Origin: Manduca sexta
Lineage: Eukaryota; Arthropoda; Insecta; Lepidoptera; Sphingidae
Direction: 5' to 3'
DNA length: 64,000 nucleotides
Assembly (NCBI RefSeq): GCF_014839805.1
Contig: NC_051130.1
Location: 5,022,001-5,086,000, forward strand
Made by a program: the position numbers and the translations under genes
Notes under the pieces: generated by a model
Told to the model about the DNA's origin: nothing
Databases searched by the model: none
Seen by the model: the letters and a program-made list of their open reading frames with translations, nothing else
In this document: positions 9,501 through 22,685 of the stretch, in pieces
Position numbering within the stretch: the first letter of the stretch is position 1
Layout of the letters: every line of letters starts with the position of its first letter

Positions 9501-11918
9501 GAAACAAAATTATAAAATTCATTGTTTAATTCCTTACGTAGGTCTAAACGTAAAACTTTTGTAGGAATGTCCGAATCACGTCATATTTCACCACACGCGA
9601 CATCAGAATCTTGGAACCGCCAAGACATGACTTATGCGGTTAAACTTCACTTAACACTTTGTCGTCGGGCCTTCGAGTAACTAGAAACTGTCCGCCATTC
9701 ATCTTGCAATCCTCATTGTATAGACGTAGCCAATACAAATTTTACAGTCACATTCAGTCCATAGCTTATTGTGTTATTTATTTCTAGTCAACGCAATATA
9801 GAATTAATAAGTATAACTATATTATATATTTGATTAATTATTAAGTCACTCGTACTTTTTTACATTATAAAAATGGGCATAAGTAATAATTACAGTTACA
9901 TCACCGCATTTTTTACGTATAATATTTTTATCTGACACAATATGAATATTTAGCTTTTTTCATAGTCTGGAAGTTCAGATTATAATTTAAAAACAGACCA
10001 AACAATTTTTTACATGAGTTAGTAGGGATATCGATTGTAAATTTAATCGATACGCATTATCTGCATCAAATCAGCATTATCTGGATATTTATTTGATATA
10101 AAATACTAAAGGCGAAGATTTGAGACATTGGACCAACTTATGTACCTCATCTTAACGTGACGGAGTTTTATTTTAGAAGTTTAAGAACGATGTTAGTAAG
10201 ATATATAAAATCTTGGATACATAATTAAGTAATGAAGCAAAAAACGAGCGTAATGGATAAACGTCTGCCTCCTGCGCCGACTCACGAAAAAAAGAAATCC
10301 CTTAAGTAAATTAATCATTCTAACTAGCCACATTGCGCCTTGTATAACTAAGTTTTATTTCTTTATTATATATAACTTTTTCTCATAATCGTGCTTAGTT
10401 TTGTTCTAGACAAATTTTTGATTATTTCTTGAGTTTTTTACGTGTCCTTACATTTTGTTTCGGTCACGGTGATTATGAATATGTCAATAATTATGCTATG
10501 CGCCTCGCACAATGAAGCCGCAGCACTTTTGGTTTGAATTACATATGGTCTTCTAAGTATAAAAGTTCTAACAGTAATTTCAGTGCAAACATTTGTATAT
10601 AATAGTAAGTAACATGCTGGGAAAATAGCAAGCCCAAAGTTTCTTGCCCGTTCTTCTCTAGAGAGAACTACGTATACTTTCCAAACTGGTACAGTTAATA
10701 TTAACGGAGTCTAAATAATATAAAACATTTTACGGTTTCAAATAAATCATTTCATTACCGCGCATTGCAGTTTCGTTTGACGCGCGTTTTCAGTGCGTAC
10801 AAACACGCCATGTACATACGCCCTTATCGGATAAAATTACTCGTGAATACAATATGTGAGAGTGTAACAGCCGTTGTTACGAGGACATATTTATTCATAA
10901 TGAAGTTTCATATACGTGCGGATTGTGGCACCGAGAATATTAACACGTGCCGCGTACCCACTACACACTAGTACGAACCGAATGAATACTGTTTTCATAC
11001 TTGTTAAGGTAGCGCGCAGACGCGTAACTGGCGAGATACAGACTTCTATAAAACTGACAGTTGCTAATGTAACCACCAGTGTCATAATACGGCGCCTTAA
11101 TTCTTATAATAAATAAATGAAGGATCATTCGAATATGACGAGTTTTGTACGTTGTCACATATATATTTTTTAAGCCACAAATGAATAAGACATATTGATC
11201 TTAACTGTCATTTCTTCTGATTATACAGTTGTTAATATATAAGACAATAACAATAGGAAACAAATTACACTGTGGCTAGGGAGAGATTTGCCCCGCATAG
11301 AGATAATATGGATTATAAAAATTTAAAATGAAAGCAGTATGAAAATATTTATCGCGGTCGGGCCGTGTAGAATCGCGGGCAAGCATTAACGCGCCGATCA
11401 ACCTTTGAATTTATTTACTATTCCAGAAAAATGAGAGATCTCGCATTTTTCATATTTTATATTTTTCAATAGCACATGGACGATTAACTTTCTGCTTTTG
11501 CCATATGAATTCGAATTTAATAAATATCTTCAAAGCAGATGTATTTAATTTATCAAATTAAAACGCGCTTTGGAAGCATGTATGTGCGTTATAGCATTAT
11601 AGGCAGTAAGCACCATATTCGTATGTTAATTTTGAGTCTTACACCTACCTGATAAAGTAGGTTTTTTCATTTCCATATAGCCAAGTCTTTTGATATCCCG
11701 AGAGCGGCCAAAAAGCGCTATCTTGATGTCGTAATACGAGAGTCAATGGTCTCACATCCGAGCATGCTTAAGGTGAAGTGAAAAGATTAAGTAGATATGC
11801 AAACTGTTACTGGATGGAACAACGCCAGGTAAAAAACGTGGATTTGATGAAATTCACATTTTTTAGATCTACAAAATTAGGCACGTAGGGGAAAATGGAG
11901 TTTAAATTAATATTAATA
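9501..11918. other. Non-genic stretch; GC-richer patch at 10765-11110
   Basis: Mostly AT-rich without recognisable features. Between about 10765 and 11110 the base composition rises and several frames on both strands (60-68 codons) stay open together. No frame shows a known domain, so this is better read as GC-rich non-coding DNA than as overlapping genes. Confidence 0.4.
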
Positions 11919-12089
11919 TACAACTTTTTAAAATTTTTTGCTGTTGGTGTATATTTGTAAAATGGGGGTAGATATTGTAACTCTGACTTTGCGGATGAAC
12001 AACACCTCAGTCCCCTCCATGACCATGAAGGCTGCAAGGTCTTCGAAACGTCGGGAGAAAAGTAAAATATTAAAACCGCGATAAAATAG
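11919..12089 (+). repeat. Family F 'CTTCGAAACGTC' repeat, copy 2
   Basis: ACAACTTTTTAAAATTTTTT, CTGTTGGTG, then CACCTCAGTCCCCTCCATGA, GGTCTTCGAAACGTCGGGAG and AAAACCGCGATAAAAT. This is the reverse orientation of the copy at 8485-8712, with the same segment order. Confidence 0.75.
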
Positions 12090-12380
12090 TGTTAAATAAT
12101 AATCAATGTCATATATAATACTTTAAGGCGTCGCTCAAATGCTATCAACTAGTTGCCGGCAAACACTACAATACTATGAAAATGACTGTACTAGAAATGG
12201 AAGAAAGTTTTAAATGGCGATATTTTCACCTACACATTCCTTACGTAACGCCTTAATCCTTTTGAAAATATAGCACTAAAGTTATGGTCTATGTGTACCT
12301 AATATCATTAATATATACATCGTTGTGCAATTTTTATTATTAATATAATATTCATATTCATTATTAGTATAATATATTGC

Positions 12381-12575
12381 CTGCCTCGGTGGTGTAGTTG
12401 TATTACGGGTTCGATCCCCGTGTTGGGAAAAGTGAGATGGGTTTTTCTACTCAGTATCAGCCCAGAGCCTGGAATTTGTCACATCATGGGAGGAAATACA
12501 CAGGGGGGTAAACGGAGTGCCCCAGTTGCGCCTCTACCTACGCCTTCATGGATAAAAGGCGTGAATGTATCTGTA
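12381..12575 (+). mobile_element. tRNA-type SINE family A with two internal deletions
   Basis: Head CTGCCTCGGTGGTGTAGTTG runs almost directly into the B box GGGTTCGATCCCCG, so the usual segment of about 25 bp between the boxes is missing. A second gap removes the GCCCGATATGGCGATAGG segment. The tail (GCGCCTCTACCTACGCC, GGATAAAAGGCGTG) is present. Confidence 0.85.
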
Positions 12576-15500
12576 TATATATTTATTATTCGTATTTCAT
12601 TTTATAACACAATTGTTTTTACCAAAGCGAAATGTTAACTTTATTTTCCAATGTATTGTATTGCTATTGTGATGCTCGACAATATTGAAATGACTTTTGA
12701 CATGCCACAATTAACGCGTACAAAGCAAATGGGTTTGCATATTAAAAATGAAATGAATTGCCAACCTTAATATGATTTTGTAGCAAATATGTGTTCGGAA
12801 TTTGCTTTTTTTAATAACTTAATAAATCGTTAAGTTGTAATGTTTGTTCGTTCTTCTATTACCAGTTTTCCTTAATTTCGAAACCTTAAGGGCTTTGGCT
12901 CGATTCTGTTGGCAACAATTATTATGATTTTATGGAAATAACAAACATGAGTCACCTTTGAAATTTGTGCCCGTGCACCGTCTCTTTCTCCCTTTATCAA
13001 GTATCAACATAGAAGATATATAGGAAGCATCGAAAAAACCTCAACCAATTTTAGGTGTGCTAGCATCACTATCCATTTATATCCTCCGACAAAATGTTTA
13101 AAACTTCAAAGTAATAAAATACCTCTCATTTCTAGGAATTGAATAATAAATGTAAAACACCCAAGCTTACTTTTGTTTAAAAAAAGAAATAACAGAATAA
13201 TTAAGCTATTGGTGTTCAAAGACATTTTTACTGAAGTATTTATCTTTCATAAAGTTGTTAAAATCCGTACAATACAAGGATTTGCGGGGATGAATATTTC
13301 AATAGATGTTTTTAAATAAAGAGTTGTAATTCTGTATTAACAATTTGAGTGAGATAACCGCGCATTTTGGTAATCTAAATAATTTTTCGAGTGAAATAAT
13401 TTTTTTTTTTTTATTCCTTCCCTGCCTTATTTTTGTTATATGTAGAATTTATTTAATAAACCTAATTATTGTAATGCACTAACTTATCGTTCGGGCTATT
13501 CGTATAAAAATGTTTTTACTAAACGATACCGTGCATTTTACTGGGATAAAGATAGCCTATGCGACTTGCACCCAATAAATAGGTGATCTCTAAACGAAAA
13601 ATCATATCAATCGATGTTCGATGAAGAATAGACCTAGACCTAGAATAACTTTTAAATCTATAATATTAATAAGGGATATATAAAGCTTGCCTCAAAATCG
13701 TTACTATATTGTCGATAAAATAATTTATTATATTGTAAAAATTTTATATTAACGAGGGTTGCACAATTGGATTCATACAAAGTGTGAATTTATATCGTAA
13801 TAAAATCGGTTGCAGTTGTAAAACCGATGTTCGATGTTTCGTATTCAATTCATGCAGCTAGACAACCGACGAATGTGACGCCATAAATTTATTGTAAAAT
13901 ACTGGATCGCAGTCTTACTGATTTATTCATAAGCGATCAAACGTTTTTATTGAATATTTGTAACAATATCATGAATATTTCAAGAACAAATATAAAAGAA
14001 AAAATTAAGTGCACGTTATTCACAATTCACTTGTATGTTTTAATTTACGAAGTTCTCGTGCTAAGAATAGTTCGTTCCCTAACAATACTCAATCACAATG
14101 TCACCAGTTGAAAAATTAAAAAATCGAGCAAAAATGCAACTCAGCTGGTGTAGGAAGTAGTGACACTCAATTAGTCTTGTATGTAGATACTGAGATCGAA
14201 TAGAAAATGAGTAGTTGCAAAGCAAGCTAGCTTCCCAAACCAGTTTCAATTAAGTGTGGGTAATTATTTCAACAATAGCACTTTACTCGCCGTTTTCTTT
14301 TTATGAATCGTTGAATTTCTTTTCATTGCTCGGTTTACGTACTTTTGTGCCTAAACAATAAATATAATAGCCTCTCTGGCTATACACTGAGCTAGAAACA
14401 ATTCCGACGTTTTACAAATTATTATCCGAAAATGTTATAAAGTTACGAAACTTTATAACTGCTTTTTTATTAGATCCCTAGTATAGCCTTCAAACTTTAA
14501 ATCCGGGGACTCTTGTTAGCCAAAAATATAAGTTTAATGTGTAGTTTTGCCGATGCGGCGAATTCATTAGAGTAATATAGTGGCGTTAGAGCGTGTAAAA
14601 AATAAAATGACATAAAATGATATTTATTTTGTTCGAGACTTATACTTTTTTATTTTACATCTAAGTTTCAAGTCGCTAATTGTAAAATGTTCTTTTCAAG
14701 AAGATAAGTATTAAGATTTCATTAGTTAACGCAATATAAAAATGACCCTGATAATGGCCATGCGTCTCCAAAATATCGTAATATATATTATTAGGACAAA
14801 GAATTCAGTGCCGCCTCGATCTTATTGTGCAAATAAGAACTATAGAACAGTTCTAACAAACAAGATACATTTTCACAAATACAGTATCCGTATATTGTTT
14901 TACACTATCCGCTCTCGATCCTACGCAAACACGTTAATCACGTTTAACAGCGAATTTGAAGCTTAGGAAATTGTAACCAAATAACGTGTCTGCCTGAAAC
15001 GTTGAATGTATATGCACCTTTACATAAAATGTAACGTTATAACTGTTTGCAAAACTGCTTTTAAAGAGGAGACTAGGGAAAGGAGGGCCGGTATAATGCC
15101 AACGCCACTCAGTATGTAAGACATGCCGACATAACTCTGGCGATTGTATGAAACGATGTCTCTCTATTAGTATCATATTTGGACTACAAAGAATTTACTA
15201 CAAGATCGAGCATAGTAGTCAGTAGTTACTTAATTATATTAGATTATTGAAATATCATTAAGTAGTAATTATGTTTATTTATAAAAATATAGGTACATAA
15301 TTCTCTTTAATGCCTACACAAGGCTGTGCCTGTGTGCAGCTGTATATTTATGTGTGTTCTATTTGTACAATGTTATGAAATTATCAAAGTAATCACGTAT
15401 TTTCATGAATCTCTGTCTTCATTATTGAAGTTTATTAACAGACTTTAAATTTTGTTCTTTGCTTCACGCACGGATATTGCTTGAATACGGCATATTTTAA

Positions 15501-15711
15501 ATATTTTAGTATAGATATATGGGTATAAAAAGGAAGTAAGTTCAGTGTGTGGTATATAGGACTCTATCAGCGTCTGTAAAGGTCAAATTAGTGTCATGTA
15601 CATAGGATATAAGACGAAGCTCTTCTCTAGTTTGCTAACGGCTAACCATGGAACGTTCTTTTCTGAAAAGTTAATGAACGCCATTGCCTGACAGTGGGTA
15701 TAAAATAACTC
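12576..15711. other. AT-rich non-genic stretch
   Basis: No gene or repeat family recognised. Short frames (14742-14966 plus, 14934-15176 minus) have no domains. One 18-mer, CACTATCCGCTCTCGATC at 14903-14920, recurs exactly at 15797-15814. Confidence 0.45.
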
Positions 15712-15866
15712 ACGATTGAATAATATTTATAGGTTATCCAATACTAAAAGAATTTTTCAATTTGAACCAGTAGTTCCTGAGATTAGCGCGTTCAAACACT
15801 ATCCGCTCTCGATCGACACTATCCGTTCAAACAAACTCTTCGACTTTATACTATAATTGTATAAAT
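15712..15866 (+). mobile_element. Retroelement 3' tail with a short internal insertion
   Basis: Matches a tail common in Lepidoptera: TATTTATAGGTTATCCAATA, AACCAGTAGTTCCTGAGATT, AGCGCGTTCAAA, ACAAACTCTTCGACTTTATA. Between the last two segments there is an extra run of about 25 bp, built on CACTATCCG repeated twice, that interrupts the expected continuity. Confidence 0.6.
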
Positions 15867-16161
15867 AATAAGTATCATAATTTTTTACCCTTTAATATTA
15901 TACATATAGTAAAGGTGTATTAACATTGTTTCGATTATCACGTACGGAAACCACGTCAGACGGTTATTGTTTAATTATTAACGGATTGACACATTATTGG
16001 TTTAACATGAATGGCGACTCTTTTTGTTTTTTTTTTTATTGAGTAAAATATAAGTCTTTTTTTTTTAGGATAATATGTTCTTTTACATGTAATGAGACTT
16101 GATTAATTTGGACTGTTAAACAAGATTTATGTAAGTTATTCATACTCCAATATATTCTACT

Positions 16162-16413
16162 GACTGCCTCGGTGGCGTAGTTGTACTGCATGCGCAGTAC
16201 GGCAGCGCTCTGATGTCCTGGGTTCGAATCCCGGTTCGGGCCAAATGATATTGAGGTTTTTTTGCTCACTATCTGCCCGGAGTCTGGAATTTGTGGCCGA
16301 TATGGCGATTGACTCGCCTCCTATCACATCATGGGACGGAACACACATGGCGAAAAATGGGTGCCCTAGTTGCGCCTCTACATACTCCTTCGGGAAAAAA
16401 TGCGTGATGTATG
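16162..16413 (+). mobile_element. tRNA-type SINE family A, well preserved
   Basis: Full-length copy: GACTGCCTCGGTGGCGTAGT (A box), GGGTTCGAATCCCGG (B box), GAGTCTGGAATTTGTG, TATCACATCATGGGACGG, tail GGGAAAAAATGCGTGATG. Frames on both strands here are translations of the SINE, not genes. The intact Pol III boxes suggest a fairly young insertion. Confidence 0.92.
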
Positions 16414-17862
16414 TTTTTTTTTACAATATATTTACATTAAAAAATTGCATACAAAAATATTGTAGAATCGTGACAAACACAAAAAATAATACCACATTAA
16501 AACAGAGCATCTCAAATGTGCTGAGCGTCTTAATGGCAGTCGGAATGTTTTATATTGTCCTAAAACGTGTCTATTATTTAACGAAAGCGAATGGTCGGAG
16601 TCGAATGTTGGCCTGATGCCATGTATGCAGGCAGTACTTTCTCGTACACTCGTCCACTGAAAATAGGTTAGGCTAACACTGAGAGCCTAGAAGCGTATAG
16701 TGGCGAGCTTTCTAGATACAAATGCGCAGCTTTGAAAGTCCTATTAATTTCACACAAAATAAGGTTCAAAATTGATTTATTTGTGTTTATATCTAGTAAT
16801 CAATCTGTAAATGATACGAGTTGTATGGACTCTACATTTGACAGGTACGATAGCTTTTACCTTAATAGCTATACAACTATGTTGGGATTTGAAAAACGTT
16901 AAGTATCTATTTATAATATAGTGTCGTTAAACAAAAAATTTCCGAAGATATAATACTTCACTCTCGGTATATACCTACTATGTAGAGGTAGATATAGCTT
17001 TTAAGAATTATTCGTCAAGTATACACCGTTTTGACACTTTGTTAATAAATTGATCTATAATATATGCTACCATATGCTTGTCTTCGCGAAAACAACACTT
17101 TACCATAAACTATTTTCACCATAGATGTAAAAAAAATAAGTTTCAAACAAAATAAATATTAATAAAAGGTATTTTAAATTAACCATCAATATATTTGTGT
17201 AATATTTTTTTGATAGCGAGTTATTGTGGTGTTGTCCTTGAAATAAAAAAACGCTCTTTTAAATTTTTTTTATGGCTTAAGGCCACTATTAGACGAAGAA
17301 AAATTATTTGAGCGGCAACGTCACATATTTTCAGTTTTAGAAATACATTTGTACACACCATATTCGGACGAAACTATTCCTTATTAATAGATATTTTTTG
17401 GCACCATGTTACCAGAGTTAAATAAAAATACCTGGTTTCACTTAATAACGTAATGTAAACATGGCTTATTAATGTTTTCTTAAAAATGCTCGTACAATTA
17501 TTATATTCCAATATTAAATCGTTTTGGTTCCCACAATAGCATTTCTCTTGACAATAGCTCACAATGGTGAATGTATTATTCTCAATGCCTAACGTAATTT
17601 ATTCATTGATGAACTTAATTGATATACAGAAATAATGAATAATTAATACCTCGAAGCCTCAATGAGAGCTGTACAAAATTTAACCGCAAGCCTAACTCAA
17701 TACACTATTGAATCTATCAACTAAGTTTTATGTAGCGCTTATAGTTTTATTCAAAATTTTCTTTTATTTCAATACGTTTTTTTTCCTTTTTCTCTTTATT
17801 TAGTTATTTGGGTATAAAATTACAGAGCGTTAGCTTCTTATCGCGATTTTCTCAATTGTCAC
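16414..17862. other. AT-rich non-genic stretch
   Basis: No recognisable gene. A 62-codon minus frame (17374-17562) lacks domains. Confidence 0.45.
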
Positions 17863-18057
17863 AGATTATAAAACAAAGTCCCCGCCGCGTTCATGTGTCA
17901 GTCTGAACATTCAAAAAGTATCTAACGGTGTTCTATGAAATTTGGTATGGAGATAGTTTGAAACCCTGCGAAGGATATAGGTAGGTTACTTTTTATTCAA
18001 GGAAAATACGTAGTGAGGAAACACTCTTCCACACGGGAAGCCGCGCACAAAATCTAG
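17863..18057 (+). mobile_element. Helitron-like non-autonomous element
   Basis: Starts near ATTATAAAACAAAGTCCCCG, has AAATTTGGTATGGAGATAGT internally, and ends with the GC hairpin region CACACGGGAAGCCGCGCAC about ten bases before CTAG at 18054-18057, followed by T. This 3' architecture is the Helitron signature seen in many lepidopteran elements. A similar internal segment occurs at 54228-54420. Confidence 0.65.
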
Positions 18058-18069
18058 TAACAAATATAA

Positions 18070-18200
18070 CATCACAATGCGATATAGCTTATATTATTCG
18101 ATGTTAGTGTTTCTGTTAGTGCTATTATTTTAGAAATTGGTTTAGTAGCTCCAGAGATTACTCTCTACAAACATAATTCCAACATTACCGCTTTATAATT
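18070..18200 (+). mobile_element. Diverged retroelement tail
   Basis: Contains TGGTTTAGTAGCTCCAGAGA and ACCGCTTTATAATTTGAGT, diverged versions of the tail at 15712-15866 (GTAGTTCCTGAGATT ... TTTATA). It abuts the Helitron-like element immediately upstream. Confidence 0.45.
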
Positions 18201-18308
18201 TGAGTGGGAATAGATTAACTATTATATTTTTGATTATAATTTTGTACTATAGTGAAAGGATAGAGTATTATTATTTTTTAATTATCATGTTATTTTGTTA
18301 CGTATTAA

Positions 18309-18385
18309 TGTACACATTCACTCACACACCTTTTATTCCCGAAGGAGAAGGTAGAGGTACAACTGGTGCATACTGGACACAAATT
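18309..18385 (-). mobile_element. SINE family A fragment
   Basis: On the minus strand it gives the SINE 3' end: TACACCAGTTG-type and CTCTACC/CTTCGGGAATAAAAG segments in the right order. The rest of the element is missing. Confidence 0.6.
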
Positions 18386-18768
18386 CCAAACTCCGCCACA
18401 TCGCGAGTACTTCGTAAATATAAAATTGGTTGTAGAATAAATAAATATCAATACAATATAAAACGGTTATAAAATAATAACTTGCAACATTATTGCGTCA
18501 GAACTCGCTACAATCGAACGACATTCTTTGAGATCCGCTTAAACTTTTGCGAGCAAGTTATTGGAAAAGGAATAAATACAGTTTCCACAACTTTAAATGC
18601 TAAGTTTACAATCCAATAACAATATTTAAACTTCGATACCTTATCGTGCAAAATTTTGCAGTTTACAAAATTGTAACGTACAAAATTAATGCAGCCCTAA
18701 GGCATTCACGTAAAAATATGAATACAATGGTCATATTTCTAAATGAGTTATACAACGTGAAGTGTCCT

Positions 18769-18963
18769 CAAGGGACGGTATACAACTCGGGGCGGCCCAG
18801 TTATGTTGATTTTATGGTCCCAAGAGTGACGACTGACGCGGCGGAGCGCCGAGAAACGCGTGCACTGACGGGAAACGTGAACATTACAATGTCACGCAAC
18901 ACGCAACACGCTCGGTGCATTAATAACGTGCACGAACGTACAGCCAGCCAAAAAAGTAGCTGA
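18769..18963. other. Isolated CpG-richer patch with an open frame
   Basis: About 190 bp with CpG-containing words (GACGCGGCGGAGCGCC, AAACGCGTGCACTGACG) in AT-rich DNA. A plus frame that begins upstream at 18646 (105 codons) runs through it and ends at 18963. It has no recognisable domain, no good donor at its end, and a repeated CACGCAACACGCAACACGC motif. It could be a non-coding exon, a regulatory patch or transposon DNA. Confidence 0.3.
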
Positions 18964-19344
18964 TAAAAATAAAAAAATCATATCGGCTTTAAACTTTTTT
19001 GTCTTTATCAATAATCGTTTTTTCATAAGAAAAAATTCAATAGGTTTATTTTTTTTAATTTTAGATGAAGAAAAAATATTTCAAATGAAGTCAACATGCA
19101 GAATCATTTTGAAGGTTTTTATTTGTTCAGCTACTTTTATGATTGACTGTACGTGTAAATACAGAAGTAAAGAAATGTGTGTTTAAGGTTTTAGTATTTT
19201 GATAAGGGTGTAACTAATATTGAGGCCGTATGTAAAAAAAATAGGTAAAGTAAGTAGGTACAACAAATGAGGTAACACTAACTTGTGATCGTTGCTCCAC
19301 TGGTTTTTTTATTTGTTTGAACACGATTTTCTATAACTACTACT

Positions 19345-19434
19345 CAGATTTTTTACTGATAGGAAGCAATATTATTTGTTTGCTTTTAGTAACTTTTTGT
19401 ATTGGCAACGAGCGAAGCAGCGAACACAAGCTAG
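19345..19434 (+). mobile_element. Helitron-like 3' end
   Basis: Ends GCAACGAGCGAAGCAGCG then AACACAAGCTAG followed by T: a degenerate GC hairpin about ten bases before CTAG. The 5' part cannot be delimited. Confidence 0.5.
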
Positions 19435-21573
19435 TGTTACCAAACGAGTTGAACATGAATTCATAAAAATATGCAGGCAATTTATAATGTTGCCTACTCC
19501 AAAAAACGTATTAAAATGATCAATACGGGCACGAATTGACATAACAAATTACAGCAGATTACAAAACAGATAACTATGTGTTTTGAGGACAAAAACTAAT
19601 TACTCGACGCAGTTTACCAGTTAAACCCCAGTCGTAAATTTAATCCCTTTGTTTTTAAGCCAATTGAAGATTAGTTTTGCGACGCGGCATTACGCAACTA
19701 CAATACAAACACGATTTATAGGATTGGTAACAAAAGAACGGAACTTTAAAGATCAAAGGTCATTTGAGATTTTATAGTCTATCGTCATTCGATATTTAAA
19801 TTGAAACATTATTTTAAAAAAAGTAAGGTGTAAATTTTGGTCTTACGATATAATGACCTATTGTAAAAGTGCGGAAGGTGGATTTTCTGATTCTTAGTTA
19901 AAATTAAATACTTATGATCATTTCAGTTTCCCTAATTCATCTTTTTACTCGACTGCCCAAAAGTATAGCGATGTTTTATTAGGGTATGAGGTTTTTAATA
20001 AAAAAAATTCAAAAGTTCAATACGGGACAACGCCCGTCCAACATTGTAATAAGGGCGGTTTTCCCGAATCTTTTCAATAAACCACAATATAAAATCAACG
20101 CTCAACGTCTTATTCAAAGGTAAAATAGTTCCTACTGTAAAAGGAAATATATTCAGCCTTCATAATGTATATATACAGGCTATCGGCAGACGGCCCGCGA
20201 TCTTTGAAAGTTTCCCTTTCCTGTTCATTGAACACAATTATGTAGATATCTTATACAAAACTCTTTGGTAGGACTTTCTTTCTGATTGACGATATCTCTC
20301 TTTCTTATTACAAAATTGTAAATTATATTGATAATTGATATAGATTCCGGTCCTAACGGAGATTCCTGCAGATTCCATTATGCATTCAAACTCTCGTTAC
20401 GTTTTTTTTATGAAAGGGAAGATTCCAAGATTTTAAAACAAAAGTCACTTAAACTCCATTAAATATTTACTTAATAAGAAAAACATTGATAAATAATTAA
20501 TAAAACGTAATAATTTCGGACATATATAACACAACTTTTTACAAGGATAAACAATAATATCACATAAAAAAATGAATATTGAAACCCGACTGCGGAAGAA
20601 AGTAACTGAAAAGCATAGACACAATAATGTCCAGGGCACATCTTAATCGAAGTCGCATGCCTCTGTGCTGGAGAACCGGAAATTTCATAATTAAGGACAT
20701 AATTACATATATATAAGTACATTAATTGTTATTAATTAGCAGCATGCGATTGCCCTTTCTCACTTCACCGTAATCAGTTAAAAATATAACATAATATTTA
20801 TCCTTTAATCTAATTAATTTTTCATTAAATCCAAGAAGTTCGCGCACAACATCATTACGGATTTATTTTTATTTCAAACCTGTTCTATGATATCTGTTTA
20901 GTGTCTGTATTATATTTTCCTCGAGTGGCATTACTTTGAGCGTTTGTAACAAGAATCGTTGTAACACAAGTGCTCTTTTATTAATATACAGCTCTTTTCT
21001 GTAATAGGTGTTTAGAGAAAAATGTAATTAGTGCTTCATGTTATGGTTTTTGTTCTATTTTCAAAAGACTGCATACTAGGGAAAGGAGTATTTAAAAAAT
21101 AGTTTTGTATTTTATTTAACGTACAATATATTTAACAACAGTTAGGTGCTAAAATATATTATGTATAAACATGTTTTTATTAATGTAAAGGACATGTAGC
21201 TTTAGAAATTATACTAAATATTATCTTTAAAAAATAAAATGCTATTAAAACAGCTCAGTAAAATTTATAAAGAACAAACATGGCTACAAAGAAACAAAAA
21301 ACATGTTTATATTTTTTAAACAACATAGTAGTTGCATAATCTACAAACCACTATATAGGTATACCTCTTTATTGTATTTAACTTGCATTCACTTCTGAGG
21401 TAAGAACTGAAGTTAAAAATAAACTTGTACATTTTTCTCACGGAGTTTGCTAAACTAACCAGTTTGTTAGTATTTCACGTCATTTTCGCCACGGGAGGTG
21501 TGTAGCGTTTCATATTTTTGAAATTCATATTTTTGGTAATTTTCAGAAAAAATACTTAAGTTTCATCACTATA
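19435..21573. other. AT-rich non-genic stretch
   Basis: No gene recognised. At about 20023-20045, CGGGACAACGCCCGTCC resembles the hairpin of a Helitron end but lacks a clear CTAG. Two overlapping minus frames around 20445-20722 are hydrophobic chance frames. Confidence 0.4.
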
Positions 21574-21655
21574 AGGGCCAATTTCACAAGTTTCTAGTAA
21601 ATTTTATTAGACTGTTATTGTAGTTGAACAGCTAATGCCCAACTTGAAATTGGCA
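21574..21655. mobile_element. Small TA-flanked MITE
   Basis: An 82-bp element: left end AGGGCCAATTTCACAAGTT, right end (read inward) TGCCAATTTCAAGTTG, so about 15 bp of imperfect inverted repeat. TA lies on both sides (21572-21573, 21656-21657). Size and TA duplication fit a Tc1/mariner-type MITE. The GGCCAATTTCAC terminus is a type I recall from insect MITEs. Confidence 0.55.
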
Positions 21656-22660
21656 TAATGTACAATAGCCATAAAAAAATAGTCATGTAGATAGTACAAA
21701 TATTCTTACCATTTGTTTGAGAGCATAGATTACAGTTTGACTTTTTTATTTGGTCGGCTTATATATTTATCCAATAAATAAATAAATTTTGTTAGAGAAT
21801 GTGATTTATGTTTTTATTGAATACCCAAATCAGTTAACTATAGGTTTGTGTATTAACTTTGGTAACCTATAAAAACTTATAATATCATATTATATTACTT
21901 TTCTTTAATCCTTATACAGATTAGATCATTAATTTATAAATTCCAAGTGAATAATTGTTTTGGTTAGTATTGGGGACACGACTCATCTTCATTATGATTG
22001 TGTTGCAGTTTCTACAAGAATTAAGGTAAGGTCCTTTTAGGCCTCAAAAAAATTGACACCGTTTGTATTTGAAACACGAACTTAATAATAAGAAGATCCA
22101 TAGCTCAAATTTGTTCTTAATAAAATCATTATCATGAGCCACAGGATAACCATCTTGGAATCCCCAAAAATTTCAAATCGACTTGTTGGATGCGGCCTGC
22201 ATAAATCGTCTTCCTGCAACTTTCATCAGGTCGTCTGTCTACAGAGAATATTATGCGACGAAAAGTAAGATCTTTAAGACATAAATACCGCGGAAAGACT
22301 TAAACATCTCGGAAGCGTCGGCAAAATAATTGCATTTAAATACAAACGTCTTTAAAGAGCGTCTTAATTACTTGTGAACAAATTAAATAAAATCCAAACA
22401 CTCCCCTGAGAAATTAATATTTATAGAGTTGTTAGGTTTTGCTCGCTTCGTCCTCGCAGAACCAAATGCGGCCCCGCGGGATCCCGTCTCGATACCGGGA
22501 CAAAAGCATTTTATATGTCCAGGTCGATGGCACTAACGTTCCAACTTTCATTGATATTAGTTTCGTTGTTCAGGGACCAATCATTAGGAAAGTTGATTTG
22601 GTTTTAATTTTTTTTTGCAATCAAACAAAAATATTCAATGTTTATAGTTTTGTATGTCCA

Positions 22661-22685
22661 TATATATATATATATATATATATAT
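22661..22685. repeat. (TA)n microsatellite
   Basis: An uninterrupted run of about 12 TA units directly abutting the Helitron-like element on its right. Confidence 0.9.

Noticed and set aside
12420..12638. 72-codon plus frame
   Set aside because: Translation of the internally deleted SINE at 12381-12575.
16195..16245. tRNA gene (B box GGTTCGAATCCCGG)
   Set aside because: The tRNA-like head continues into the conserved SINE family A body, and the same combination occurs in at least six other places; no cloverleaf with an acceptor stem is formed.
16245..16616. 123-codon plus-strand protein
   Set aside because: It is a translation of a SINE plus AT-rich flank; the same peptide pieces (LEFVADMAI, PPITSWDGTH) appear wherever the SINE occurs.
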